Below, one piece after another: positions 23,683 to 37,716 of a stretch of 64,000 bases of DNA. Location: assembly GCF_020382885.2 (NCBI RefSeq), contig NC_058497.1:16050330-16114329 (forward strand), read 5' to 3'. Position 1 is the stretch's first letter; each line of letters starts with the position of its first letter. The position numbers and the translations under genes are program-made. The notes beneath the pieces were generated by a model that saw nothing but the letters and a program-made list of their open reading frames with translations, ran no database searches and was not told the origin of the DNA. Source of the DNA: Scatophagus argus. Its lineage: Eukaryota > Chordata > Actinopteri > Scatophagidae.

Positions 23683-23852
23683 TTAAAGGAATAATTCAAC
23701 ATTTAGGGAAATATTTGTTTTCTTGCTCAGGGTCACATAAGAACACATTTCTTGTGTGTGGTAAATCTGAAGCTGGAGGTAGCGGCTGCTAGCTTAGCTT
23801 AGCACAAAAACTGGAGACAGTTAACCTGGTTCTGTCCAGTAGTAACAAATTT
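23683..23852 (+). repeat. fold-back MITE, left arm
   Basis: Starts TTAAAGGAATAATTCAACAT, the terminal repeat of the family, and continues through CTGAAGCTGGAGG, GCTAGCTTAGCTTAGCAC and CTGGAGACAG to CCTGGTTCTGTCC. The matching right arm is not adjacent. Confidence 0.65.
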
Positions 23853-23974
23853 AACCCAAGATCAAATTAGCCAGAAGCACATAAAATAACTAAAATGATT
23901 GACGAGTGTACATGATAATCATCATCATATTATATGTAGTAATATGCATCAGGAGCTGTTCTACTGCATAACGA

Positions 23975-24030
23975 ATACTTTTACTTTTGATACTTTCAAT
24001 TTTGCTCACAATACTAATTTGAGTTGCAAT
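23975..24030 (+). repeat. dispersed repeat fragment
   Basis: GAATACTTTTACTTTTGATA followed by TTTTGCTCACAATACTAAT matches the fragment at 33920-34000 and, as words, those at 13733 and 20335. Confidence 0.4.
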
Positions 24031-26464
24031 ATTGAAGGCAGGTATTAAACTTGTAATCTAGTACTTCTATATTATGGAATGGATACTTTTAATAAACTCT
24101 CAACACGCTCGATAGAGGGAGCCAAAATGCTTTAAATGAGAAAGATGAAACGCCATCTAATACAGTAAGAGACTATGGTTTGTTTGGTGTTTGGAGTCTA
24201 CTCTGTTTTACTAAAATCAATTTAGGAACTCCAGATATTATTCAAGCCCATCCAACACACCATTCAACACAACTTATCTGCCTCAAAACAGCAGGTAAAT
24301 GTGTTCTACCTCCAAAACCTGCAAAAATATTTATTTTAACTGTTAGCAATGACACGTAGTACCAAACAAGGTAGTAATAAACCTTGGATGTGCCCGTGAG
24401 GACAGCACAAATTCTCCTTATATGATATCCTTATATGGTGCTGGAGTTGACCAGTGGAAAAAAAAAGACGAAGGGGTTTATGTAAACATCAAAACAGCCG
24501 TTTCTCACCTGGTTTCGCTTTCAACACTTCTTTCTGATTTGTGTCGGTTGTATTTGGTGTCACTTTGTGGTTGCAACATGCTATTATGGTAATATGGGGA
24601 GTCCCTACTGTTGTGGGGACTCCCGTGGGTGTGGTAGCCTAGCAACAGAGAAGAAGAAAAATGATACCTACCACCTATAAACAGAATGATTCACTCCTTA
24701 TATAGATAAAACCTCAGCGTGGAATTACCCTTTCATATAGTGATAAGCAAATCGTATCAATGAAAACAAACCTTGAAATGGACACAAACCAAAGTGCCAA
24801 AGTTGATGATTTTTCTATGCCGATGGGCAGATTTTAGACAAACATCTGGTCAGTTCATCTTCACTCCCCCTCAGCCAAACGAGGCTTAAATATTGGTGAA
24901 GTTTGAAAGCTATGTAAAGCCTTGTGGCTTTGGGGTTTCATTTGAATTCTAGTAACTTTTCTTATAGTTCAAGGACATTTTTCTTCAGTCTTGTTTGTAC
25001 AAACACCCAAATCCAACTCATTTGTGGCAGCTGTTAACCCTCCTGCTGCAGAAGAATCTGTTTTCAGTTTCAGAAAGCATTCAAAATGATTAGTCTTCAT
25101 TCTTTATCTGCAGAGATCTTTGAATTGTTGATACGTTTGTGTAGCTCTTGTGGGATTATTTGTATTTGTGAGGATATTTCAAAAACAGGGACAACAAAAT
25201 ATTGCCTGTAATTCATGCCTTTATTAATTAATAAGGAAGAATAGTGTAGGGTTGGGTGACATAATTGCATACATTTATCAAGAGATTCTGCCATAGTAAT
25301 ATTTTTACTTTTAGTGTGTCTGCTTTTGCACAAAGTTGATTATGTACGTTGATTTGTCAGCTGAAAAAAGATGAATCCAAAAAGTTGTCACTTAATTTTC
25401 AGAATATATATAGGATCATATACAGTATCACAATATATATTGCCAAATAAAAAAAAACTTTTACTCCAATTGGTGCATTATTTTCCTCTAATGTGTGTGA
25501 TTTCACAGAAAGTAAACAGCTGTGCCCACAAGTGGGAGTGGCTCCGGGGAAAACTTCTGTTTTAAAGAAATGGTGTGAGATAGTCTGAGCGAAAGTTACA
25601 CCTTCCCTTGCTGAGGGCATACCTGATGAACTCTGGCAGGATCACAGACTCTAATTTGATCATTTCTGCCACACATGACTCATCTTGTCTGCTCAGTATT
25701 CCCCAGAGACTCCATCAACCAACAGACATCCTTCAAATCAGACACCTGAAAGCTCAGGTACAGTCTGAAACTGGTAATCTAATACATTTAGAAAAATAAA
25801 TAAACAAATAGCCAGACATAATAATAGCAATGTGTAATGAAGTCTATTTTACATCATTTACAAGAATTTTAGCAAATACGCTTTCCCACGCTCATTTTGT
25901 CTTTGGTTTCATTCTTATTCAGGTGAGGAAGTAGCTGCGACCTTCGGGCCGTTATCCAGTCTGATATAGCTTGAGTACAGATCATGTGTGGGTCTTTTTA
26001 TGATTAAAATGTGAAATTACAGCAGTCCCTGAAGTATTTAAGTGACTTGTGCTAGGATAACCTCAATGTGACCATTTTAATGTGTGTCCTTTTTAAGCGC
26101 ACAATCTTTTCACAGGAAATAATTCTTTTAATGGCAAAGACTTTAAGTTTCAAGTTCACAGATGAATTTGATCATAATTATTAATCTCAGGACAAACTAA
26201 ACCTGACTTGGAGGTGTTACATTTGTAACCAAAAGAAAAAAAACAACAAAAAATATTGTAATACAGGCTGTAAATTTCTCTTAAAAGGAAATTGTGTCAC
26301 ATTTCGGTAATCACACTTGCTAGCGTCTTTGTCGGCCATTAGGCCGAGATGAGAGAGCTGATAACGCTCTCAGGTCCTGTGAAAAATGAAACTACAGTGG
26401 CAGGTTGTCTTTACATGTCTTACCATGAAGACGGGAACTGGAGAGAGGTTGTTAGTTTGGGATA

Positions 26465-26617
26465 GAGACAGGCTAGCTATTCCCTCTGTTTCCGGTTTTC
26501 ATGCTAAGCTAAGCTAAGCTAACTAGCTGCTGGGTCCAGCAGACATGAGAGTGGTATCAATCTTCTTGTCCGTAAGTCAGTAAGCGTACTTCTGAAAATG
26601 TTGAACTATTCCTTTAA
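26465..26617 (+). repeat. fold-back MITE, right arm
   Basis: Runs from GACAGGCTAGCTATTCCC through CATGCTAAGCTAAGCTAAGC and CATGAGAGTGGTATCAATCT to ATGTTGAACTATTCCTTTAA. This is the reverse complement of the left-arm sequence at 23683-23852. Confidence 0.65.
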
Positions 26618-28284
26618 AATTTTTTGTATAGCACAGTCTCAGAGAAATGACTAATCTTTTAAACACATCATGAAGAATGATTCCTGTAGTTGTTTGAATA
26701 AACCACTACAACCACACTGTGGCTGAAATGAACATGAACGTACGCTTGTTAAAGTCTTCATTAAACCACCCATTTTCTTCCTTTTAACAGAGAGGATGAC
26801 CGTGCGTTAAGAATGTGGACATGTCCAGACGAGTCCTAGCAGCAGTGAAAGGTGGTACGATTTCACAGGAAATAATGTGTTTCTCTGTGTGTGTACACCA
26901 GATAAAAGGCCTTGGACGCCAGCCCAGCGTGGACTTTCCCAGTGGCTGTAAGCCAGGTGTGCTCTGGCCAAGTCAACAGTGACACACCGATCCTGAAAAG
27001 GTAACACCTGCTCTCACCAACACACTCCCATGGGGGATCCAGATGGATGACTGAGAATTGTTGTCGAAATTATTCATCTGTTTGTTTACTTCTCAGTAAA
27101 AAACAATCGTTTGTCAGTGTGACAGTGAACAAAGTGTAGTGAGAGCTGAAAGGGCTGAGTCCACTAATCAACGCACAGAACCAACAACTGTGTTAATTTA
27201 TTGATCAAAAATACCAGCTTTTATTGGTTTAATAATTGAATATTATTTTATATCTTTGGTTTTTGGACTGTGGGGCAGACAAAATCACCTTGAGGATGTG
27301 ATCTTGGAACTCTGGAGTTCGGGAACTTGTGATTGATGGAAACATTGTTTTCTGGCATTGTATGACTTAACTAATACCCAGTACAGAAAATAATCATTCA
27401 ATTTTTAATCCTTGCTAAACAAATCTATGTAGTGAAAGATAGATCTTTGAGCAGCAAATTTGTCAGAAATACAGGAGCAAATCAAATGGTGTTTCTGTTG
27501 TGTGAAGGCAGTTCAGTCACAGCAGGAATGGCGGACAGCGCCGCTAATAATGAAGACCACAATTTAGAGAGGGAATTACAGAACGCAAACATGAAACTAT
27601 TGCAGAAAAAAATTCCGATCATCCAAACTGTATCAAAAGCTGAGTTTCATGTGAAAATATCAAAGGTTGTAACTTGAGGAAAACATGCTCAGAATCTGCT
27701 GACAATCATTAAATTGCATGTTGACATTAAGGTTAGCTAACACTGTGTTTCCCAGTCTGTCTCAATCTATGAAAATTTGTAAAGGGCTATTTGGTTTCCC
27801 AAGAAGCTTGTGGCCTCAGCAGAAACCACACAAACTGAAAGGAGAAACAGAGTTTTTTTTTTAGCCTGGATTTCTTAAGATGTGACAGCCACGTTTTTTG
27901 ACAATATAAAGACTTTGTGTTGCTAGTGTGAGGTTAAGACGCTAGTAAACTCACCAGCACGGTGTCTGATAAACAACAAAACATGACTGTGACTGTATTT
28001 CTGTAATTTCAATTAAGTCAGTGTCAAGGGAAAACACGTCGATGTCTTGTGACATTGCTGACATTTAAAGCTCAGACATGAAAAGTGTAAAAATCATCCA
28101 CTTGCGGTTTCCAAGACTGATTGTTTTTGTAAGTGAGCAAGCAGGTCAGGAATGTGAGTCGGCAGGCTGTTCAAGACGGGTCACATTCTGAAGCGTCTTC
28201 TTCCCTTTTCTGCATTCTTTTGTTTCTTTTTTACATTTACCAAATCACGACAAAAGCAGTAGTGAGACATGACAAAAATACCAT

Positions 28285-28290
28285 TTTATT
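28285..28290 (-). terminator. candidate polyadenylation signal of relb
   Basis: AATAAA on the minus strand, about 860 nt beyond the relb stop codon. The site used cannot be told from sequence alone. Confidence 0.3.
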
Positions 28291-28911
28291 TTTGTCTCTT
28301 TGCGGAAATATTGACACTACAGTGCTACAGCAAAAAGGGGGTGGAGCTGGACTTGTGACAAGCTGTGAGTGGAAATTCGAATGTCTGGCACGAGAGTGAA
28401 ACTGCAGAACAAAAGAGACTGACACAGACGGACCTACGAATACAAGCAAAGCTAGTTTCTATCGATTAAATATTAAACAAGCCAGCTGGGGTGAGAGCCA
28501 CATCAAAAGAGAGTAACAACAGAACAATGTGGAAAATCTACTTGAAACTTTGGGTTTTCAGACTACATTTCTTTCACACTGCCAACAGCATCTAGTAGGA
28601 AGTCATGTCGTTTCCTCAAAATCATACTGAAGCAAACAAAACAGACGACACAAACATTACATAACAGGGATTTCAGTCTTAGCGCGTCAATGATTGACTA
28701 CAATACAGAGCAATTTCTTAAAAGGTTTCTACGGTTCTACAGTACCATGAGAATCACCTTCTTCTGACCTTAAGATTAATGCTAGCAGCATTTTAATATT
28801 TAGGAATGTCAACCTGATCCTGGTTGCTAAAGCCTTGACCAGCAAGGCCTGTAGACAAAGATAAAGACACGGGGTTAGTGAGTAGACAACATAATCTTGT
28901 TTAGCTCTAAC

Positions 28912-29099
28912 TCCTGAAGTTCAACATTTTGGGAAATCCACTGATTTGCTTTCTTGTCTGGTGTTTTAGGAGAAGATCGACACCACTTTCACGTCTGCGT
29001 GCAGAATACGAAGCTGAAGCTAGCAGGTGGCACAAGACTGGAAACAGGAGAAAAGGTCATGAACATGTTTTCCCAGAATGTTTAATTATTCTTTTAAAG
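28912..29099 (+). repeat. short MITE with terminal inverted repeats
   Basis: The left end (GTTCAACATTTTGGGAAAT) and the right end (TTTCCCAGAATGTTTAATTA followed by TTCTTTTAAAG) are imperfect inverted repeats. The interior has GAAGCTGAAGCTAGCAGG and AAGACTGGAAACAGG. It is an internally shortened member of the same family as 23683 and 26465. It lies just beyond the relb stop codon, so it is part of the relb 3' UTR on the opposite strand. Confidence 0.65.
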
Positions 29100-29145
29100 T
29101 GGACAGAGAGAATGTGTGAAAGCGCTACGTGATCCTGGCCCATCC

Positions 29146-32100
29146 TCATAGTTCTTCTTCTGTCTTCACCTGAACCGCATTGAAGGAGCTGTCCTGTGCC
29201 TCTGACTGGGAAGTCTGACTCTCATTGACGAGCATGCTGAACTGCATGTCGTTGTAATGGGAAATGTCCTGAGTGTACAAGTTCTGGTTAAAGTTCATGT
29301 CCATGTTGACAAACGTGGCGTTGCCCTCCGGCCCGTGTTCAAAGCTGGAGGACATGGGCAAGGAGAAGCTCGGGTCAGAGATCACGTCCCAAAGCGGCGC
29401 GGGTATTTCCTCCATCAGCTGATTAATGATGGCCATCGCATCGTTGCCACTGATTGAGTCCTGGAACTCGTTGTAACACATTTCCGCTAAAGCGGCCGTC
29501 CCAGGCTGGGCAGCACAAAGCCTTTCGTCTGGAGACGTGGTCTGAGGCGGTTGGAAGTGGAAGGGCTGCTCTGCTGCAGGTGCACTTTCTGCTGGAGGAG
29601 AAGACACAGATGGTGTTACAAAGACAATGAGTACCTGTTAGAAATACGATCGCAGGTCAGTTATTATGTAAAGAACTTTATACTGGGATCGCGACACGTG
29701 ACTGTTGCCGTTTGAACCTAGTATACCGCTTCACATCACTGACGTTAAGTCATGTAACAGAAACTTCCCCCTGTATAACACAACACACTACAGTAACTCC
29801 TGTCCACAAACTCTTGATGAAGGTAGAATCTCTGTGCAGTTAGTACTTTAGTGCTCCTTTGTAGTGTTCTACTTCACCAAATTTCTATGTACACCTGACT
29901 TAACTTTGTAGTATAATACATGCACGCGTGACAAATTTAACTTCCCCTCTGAGATGAGAGCTAACTGGGCCTTTCCACAGAAAGCACAGGTTTAAATAAT
30001 AAAATTAATGGCTGAATTTCATTTAGCTGCTCCATTTTCAGGGTTGTGGTGTTGTGCGTGATATGTCATGGCTTAGTGGTATACCAGATCGGTCGCCACT
30101 CAACTAGTTTTACATTAGGTATGAATTTCTGTGTGACTGGAGGATAATGTGCAGTGATCGGGCTCTCAGATGACTAGATGGATGTTCTTTGATGTCAAAT
30201 TTTGGGTCAGTAATCTTGCGATTTTATGCTTTGTGCGCCCACCTGGCTGCTGTTACAATTGAATGTTACCTTGACGACGGCATAAATTGACCTGGGTCCT
30301 GTTACGTTCAGTGAGAGCAAGTTCTGATAGCGCAAAAAGGCTGGTTAAAGCAAGCAGTCTGAAGAAAACCTTCTACAAGCCAGTAAACACGTAAATGTAA
30401 TTAAATACAAAGTAAATGTAAACACGAAAAGAAGTGACAATCCCCAGGCCTTACCTGTCACACAAGGTTTCTCTCTGAAGTTGATCTCTGATTTTATCTT
30501 TCTCTTCCGCTTCACCTCATATGGATCTGAAATTAGGACAGAAATACTTCACTTGATCTCCTGTTATTGCTTCAAAAAAATTATCTGCCAGCCAAAGTCG
30601 ATCCCTGCCATTAGAATCCCCACAGACCACACAGTTCAGCGCTGCACAGTCTTGGACTGACCTGGGTTGTGTGGCAGGTACGTGAAGTTGACAGGCTCGC
30701 TCTCCATCTGGTCTGAGAGCCGACGCAGGGAGACGCTGACCTCCACCTCCTCTGTGATGTCCTGGTCCTGGTAGGGCGGAGTCTTAAACACGATAGCAAT
30801 CTGCCGGTGAACGTCTGTCTGGGCAAACTCCCCATTCGCCTTCCATGACCCTCGCCTGAAGATGATTTCGATGTCATCTGTGGATCAGAAACCACACACA
30901 CACAGAGCCATGTTGATCGGAAAAAATACAGGGGAATATAGGATTATTTTTGAGTTCAAGTGTCCAGTGTAGCTGCTATAGTCCTCTATCATCCTAACCA
31001 AGTATTTCGTTTAAGATAACAAGGGAAAATAACTGTAAAATGAAAATGTATCAGAATGAGAAACAGCGACTGAAAGATGGCCCTCTTCAACGGTGACTGA
31101 AATAAATTTAGTAAGTTGCAGTAAAAATACCCTTTGAGGTTAGCGAAAAGTCATCAAAAAACAGCCCACACCCTCGCTCACTTGTTTAAACATGACTCAA
31201 TTACCCTGCTTAAACAATAGCTGCTAACAACAGTAGTGTAACATTATACCTTAAGTGTCTGCAGTTTGACCAGGCATGTATCTGACCCAGCAGACGATGT
31301 TTTACACACTGGTCTCCTGCAGTGAAAGTTTACCTTGTCTTGTGTTTGCTGTGTGAAGCCTAATTTTGTCCACCCTGTGTATATTCTGTAAAGAAGGGAC
31401 ATGAATAAAACTTACCTTTCTGCACTTTGTCACAAAGCATGTAGATCTCCGTCTTGCCGGTGCAGGGACCCCTGTTCTGGTTCAAACAGCTGATCTTCAG
31501 CTGAGACGTTGTCGTGGCCTCTGTGAAAATACAAGCCAGGCAAAATGTGTGAGTATCTATCAATGCAGCTGCTCATGCTGTGGTCAAGTGTGTGTTTGGC
31601 AATGTCTCACTCTTGTCATAGATGGGGTTGGACACCACTGGGTTGAGACAGTCTTTTCTGCCATCATCCCACTCCAGCTCGCACTGAAAACACAGACGCA
31701 CTGCGTTCATGTCCATGTCTTCAATGCCCTTTGATTCACCAGCTGAGGGATGAAAAGACGCAAAATCAATCATGGAGCCTGTTTTCGATGAGTCATAATG
31801 CGTTGCAACAAAAAGGATAGAAGAAACTGTATCATAAATATACAGATGTTATAGGACAGTGACAAAATGAACTGCATTAGGATCCATCTTACTTTGAAAA
31901 GGATCAATATTTTGGCTTCTTCTCTTCTGAAGTGAAATGTCCAGCTCTTTCCTCCTCACACACTGAATACCAAGGTTAGCAAAGCTGCAGGTTCAGATCG
32001 GAAGAAGGAGAAGAAGAGGAAGAAGAAAAAACACATTTGCTCAGAAGATATTACAATGTTATTTAAATATATCTAATAAAGAAGAAATGCAAGAAGACAT

Positions 32101-35100
32101 GAACCACAGATGTGATGTGCACCTGTGCCGCCGGTTGCTGTGAGGATTGATCATGACCACACAGATTCCTGAACCATTTGGACAGTCTTTACCCACGAGG
32201 CAGTGGGGATGAGGCCTGTGCGGCGGGTCTTTGGTTACCAAGGAAACAGTGACTGTGACCTTTTTTAAGTGGTCAATCGGACCTTGAATCTGAAATAGAG
32301 AACAGGACAGGAAGATGAAAGAGAGAAGAAGCAAGAAGACAGAAAATTACAGCATGATATGCTAAGTGATTTATTGTTATTCAAGACGTGTTGCAACACA
32401 GTGATATTATCAGAATGAAGGAGAGGAGCTGTTTAAATTCAAATTTAAATCCAGAGACATTTTCATCAAATAAATATTCTGGCGCTCTTCCTCAGGTACC
32501 ATCTGAGGCTAATGCAATTCAGAATACCTGTCAATCAAAGCTTTTTTTTTTTTTTTTTTTTTTTAATAAATCTGCTCACCAGTGCCTGAGGTACCAATTC
32601 AGGAGAGATTAATTACTGCTAAAACCCAAATTTTTATCAAGGGCTTTACTTAAATTACTGTAGTTCATATACACAGACTGCAGTCATCCACTGATGTTGT
32701 GCCTCAAGTGCAGTGCTCACTGTGTGATGGTGTTTGTATAAAATGTGAAAACGAATGTGTCAAAATGTTTGTTAGTATGCAGGCAGGGGATAAACCGCCC
32801 ATCTCTGACCACACTTGAGCTGGGATTTGTGGGGACTTTCTAATTGACTCTAACAACCCACATCCTTCCATCTCTACCCGTCTGGGTTCAAGTGTACACA
32901 CCAAACAGCGATGGCTAGAACCCTCCCAAACGGTCTCTGACAGCTAGTAAACCCCCTTTGAGGCCAAAAACAAATTTAACTGTAATGGGTCTACCTCTAT
33001 GGCAGGCTGAGACTTGTTGGTTTCAGTGCTGGACGCCCCCAGGATGCTGCCGGCTGAGCGTCCCTCACACTCATAGCGAAACCTCATGCCTCTCTCTTTG
33101 GGCTCCTCCACCACCACCAGTTTGGGCTTTTGTAGAAGCCGCTCCAGCATCTCAGTGTTGGACGTCTTGGAGCCAAGCGAGCACGGGGAGTAGCCTCGAC
33201 CACGGCGAGAGGAACCGCCTGGAGAGGCAGCTCCCCGCGAAGGATGAGCCATCTCTCTTGAAGTGCACGAGTTCTGCAGGGGTTGGGGGAAGGTGCAGTT
33301 TTGCTGTGCCTAAAAAAAAAAATAAATATAACACAACCTTATTAACAACTGAGGCTGGAACCCTCTTTTGCAGACATGGTCAAAGCGGCAGCATAAAAAG
33401 ATGTCGACAAGACGAGATTAGGGATAAGAACAAAGAGAATTAAGAATGGAGACAGCAGATAATGTCTTGTGATCCGAGACAATGACTGCTAACTAAAATT
33501 TAACTAACTTTGCACCACCACATTAACACCAGAATGGCTTTAAAACATTGTTGAGAAACTTGTGTCTGATATAAAAACCAAACTTCAGTCTGTTTCTTCT
33601 CAACATGTTCTCAACATGTTGCTAAAGATAAAAGACATTTATCAAGCCAAACTCTGACCAACCCTTGATGTCCAAAGAAATAAAACTATTCAAACTTTCA
33701 CAAGAAAAGAGAATAAACACAAAATGAATCGTCTTACATTTATCTCATGGCCCTCAGGTTGGGAGCCACTGGACAAAATGACCAAAATGTAAATAAAAGT
33801 AGTTAAAACGAGCTTCACCTCGACGTGCTACAACAATAAAATGCTTCTCACAAGTTAAAGCATCAATACTGGTGATCTAATCATGTAATAGATAACAGTA
33901 TATCAGCCATAGGGGGATAGTATTTTTACTTTTGATGGTACATTTTGCTGATAATACTTGTCTACTTTTACTGAAGCATTTTGATAACAGGACTTACTTT
34001 TAAAAAAGCATTTTTTTGTACTGGTATTATGACTTAAGAGAAAGACATGAGTACTACTTATGTCTGTAGGCCTCCGTGTATCACAAAAACAACATAAACG
34101 TAGAAGAAATAACAACGATATTAACTGCACAGTCACAGGCTTGTTTGACACTGTGGATAAAGCACTCTGCATCATATTTGCAGTGAAACCAAGCAGCAAA
34201 ACTGAGTCACTGCATGACTCTCCTTCATACATGTGCTTTCCATCAGTGCACAGACTCGACCATGTGCTCATTTGACTCCTCCTCTTGCAGTCTAAATGTC
34301 TTATTTTTGCATTGCACCACATTGCACCAACCTCTTTCCGTTCCCACTCACACTTGTTATTGAGTGTATCTCCCTCAGTACTGCTTTTACTTTCTCTATC
34401 TACAACGCTCCTTGCCTTCACCCATCAATTTATGACCACTTAGGCCCTCAGGGTGGCTTCCATGTGATGGTGGAGGAAAGAATAAAAGCATTCAAAGCAT
34501 CACAACAAAGCTGTAGTCTTCCTGAAACATCAGTTTGACAAATAAATAATCAAACCTGGCGGGAACAAAGCAGTAAAGAAGTTGACCCCCTTTGTCGCCT
34601 GTGCTCGCTGAACCACTGCTGCAGAGATCTGGATGATGCCTGTGCATGAGATCGGGTTTCACAATATCCTGCTGAGCCACAGATGTCTGTTCATGAGTGT
34701 GCCTCTACGAGCGAGTCGGCATGGCCATACCTGTTAACCATAAAACACCGGAGCTAAACAAAAGCCTGGCAGACTGTCCCAGCGAGCAGGAAGCAGGAAG
34801 TCAGCTCAGCTCGACGACCAATTGGAGAAGTAGTTCAGTGACCTATAACCCCTCCCGAATACTACCCAGTGGGTTTGACTAGTAAACAAAAATGACGGCG
34901 AACTGAAAGTGGGCGTCAGATTACAGTTCTTCATCTCCTCGTTCTTCTCTCTCTCTCTCTCTCTCTGACTCGTCCCACAGGAAAGCCTGCTGAGGAGGTG
35001 TGTCAGCCTCTATAACAGGCCACAAAGACTTTTTTTTTCTCCAACAAACTGTGTTTACTCACACCAAAGCCATTTGCTCATAAAGGGTTTCAGTTGTTTT

Positions 35101-37435
35101 CTTATGCCCTACTTTGTTACCTGTCCGCGCAGGCTACAGCGTCACTACAGTCTTATCAGATTACACCACTTCTGATCTCCCTGCTGTCTGTAAACCACGT
35201 GCTTTATGGTAAGAGCCTGACCTGCATAGCTGCCTGATTACTACTCAATATGACGACAAAACAGACAACAGCCAAACACCTGGAGGATACACATGTACAA
35301 CACTGACGTTTCATCCACCGCAGACGGTGGCACATTATTTTAACAGCGACTGACAGCCTGACTGTAGGTTCCGCTATTATTGAATTCAACATCAACAAGC
35401 ATCCAAGAGCAACATGAAGGCTGTCAGAAAACAGCGAAAGATTCCCAAACTTCTTCAAACTGCTCGCCTGGCTGAACGTTTTGACTCACCAACAGTCCAA
35501 AACCCACAAAAAACATTCTCTTAAAAGGGACAGTTCACCCCCAAATCATTTTTCCTCCTAACCTGTAGTGCTGTGAGTCCATCTAAATTGTTTTTGGTGT
35601 GAATTTTGGAGAGATGTCACTTGTGGAGCTCAACAAATAAATATAGATAGATAAAAGCAAGACGACATTGATGTTTACGACCTGTCTTGTTGTGAGAATG
35701 AGCCTAATTGGCGACTCACACCAAAACAATCAAGCTTGATAAATAAAACTTACAAGAGGAAAAATAGGGAGGTTTGAGTATGGGGTGAAACGTGAAACGT
35801 TTTTGGTCATTTTTGTTTGATACTTGACCTTAAACCTGCAGTTCAGGACTCTGATAGATAAATGAACAGTTACATTCAACTACTTGGCAAACAATGCCGG
35901 TGAAGCCTATCACCTTCAGATAAATACCAGAGGTTAACGCCAGCCAGCAAAGACTGCTTGGCCAGAGCCGAAGGGTGGAGCGTGTATCGTGACAGAGTAG
36001 GCTACAGCAAACAGGAGACTGGCAAAAACTGTGGTGTCATAAGCACGTCTACAGTGTTTGCGCAATTACAGTCACTGCCAGAAACAACAGACAAAAGTTA
36101 CACACTGCGCATTAAACAACTGAATAATTACCACAACTTTCATCTACAGGTTTTCTGAAAATAGATGCATCGATTAATGGACGATTTGTTTTGATGATAA
36201 CGGAGTGAAACTGGGAAAAGCCACAGTTCTGAATATGCAGAGCAAAATGCAGGAAAACACTTGACATTCAACAATCACTAAGAAAATTATTTAGCGTGTA
36301 TAAAGCAACTTTTTCCACTCTCTCCTTCTTTTAGCACACAAACCACAGCTAAGAGAAACACCTTCACGTTTGCCCTCGGGGTGTTGCCAACAGTCATACC
36401 AGGAAACCGCTCACTGAGGAAGATCAGTGCCAGACCAAAACAACACAAACGACCACACCGAGACAAACACACCAGAGCAGACCACGTGGGCTTCTCGGTT
36501 CCCTCCAGCCCCCCACCCACCCCTCCACCTCACCTGAACTGCGGTGCTTCTTGCTACCAGCACAGGCTGGGAGGAGCTCTGTCGGAGCTTCCTGGGGTTG
36601 ACACCGTGTGGCGTGCACATGAGGCTAGAAGGAGGGGGAGGAGGTCCAGGGAGGCAGGCTGTCCTTTCTTCGTCCGCTGTGATGATCTCTTCAATGAGAT
36701 CTGTAAAAAAAAAAAAACCCAAAAACTTATTGATGATAAACAGATCAGCATCTCATATGGCAAAGTAGCGCTGAACCAATGTAAAGTGTCTGAGAACAAT
36801 GACACTTCATAGCCGATTTCTCATTAAAGCAATGAGGAATAAAGGCTACTTTTTGCTTGTATATACACGTTTGTAGTTAACAGTAGTGAAGTGCACGGTG
36901 CGTCCTCATTTAAATCTGTGGTTGAGGTATATCATGTCTGACACCCCTCTAACCAAACAGAAACTAGAGCTTCCTGTAGCCACGCTGCGTGACATATCGA
37001 CCAAGTTGTCACTAAACACATACAATGCAGTTACAGCAGGAAAACATTCATCCACCAGGCAATCAGCAGAACCTTATCTTCAAAAACTGTGATAACTGAG
37101 AAATAATTTCACTATTTTCTGGGAGAAAACTGAATAACAAATCAATGGCTCGAGTGTATTTGCTGTGATAGTAAACTCGATGTTTTGAACTGCAGTTGTG
37201 ACAAATGAAAGCAATTTGACTGTACAAACTCGGGAACTATCACGATTTTCAGTCAGAAGATAAAAGGGAGACTAAGGAATATTGCGTATGCCGTTGAGTC
37301 TCGTGAAATATTTTGCCTTGCACATCGGGGCCACCGTACTAACCATAATATAAAAGGAGGAAGCAGAAATACTAATGATCTACATCTGCATGAGGTCGCC
37401 TCAGGTCACACATTTCAACAACACATCACTGCCCC

Positions 37436-37477
<42 letters not shown>

Positions 37478-37716
37478 GCTGCATGAGTAGAAGGTAAACG
37501 GCAGAAACCAGAGTTTATACTCACCGAAGTCATTCGGTCCTCGCTCTGCAGGACAAACAGAGAGCAAACGGTCAGTGGCTACACGATACAAACACAGCTG
37601 TGCGACTGCAAATGTTAAAGCCTGCACCGAGCAGAGCAGCAAGAGCCGGCTTATGGGTGTTGGCTCCCCTGCTCTGACAAATCACATGCCTGGTGATGAT
37701 GTCAGCTCTCTCTCTC

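Larger units (their letters stand above)
23502..29145. other. intergenic region between mrpl28 and the convergent relb gene, including the relb 3' UTR
   Basis: No host coding gene can be supported. The region contains MITE arms at 23683-23852 and 26465-26617, a full small MITE at 28912-29099, a dispersed repeat fragment near 23975-24030 and a perfect short hairpin at 24598-24625. The relb 3' UTR enters from the right; a minus-strand AATAAA lies at 28285-28290. Confidence 0.5.

Noticed and set aside
24598-24625. Perfect inverted repeat GGGAGTCCC / GGGACTCCC
   Set aside because: A 9-bp stem with a 10-nt loop is notable but unsupported as terminator, miRNA or binding site. The kB resemblance fails at one consensus position.
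27432-27677. 81-codon plus-strand open frame with a charged helical stretch
   Set aside because: No recognisable family, no Kozak context of note and no flanking splice signals. Left as non-coding.
29257-29457. Plus-strand open frame opposite the last relb exon
   Set aside because: Shadow of the relb coding exon in an antisense frame.
33903-34421. 172-codon minus-strand open frame inside a relb intron
   Set aside because: It crosses a dispersed repeat, has no domain or splice support, and its C-terminal part is the translated repeat.
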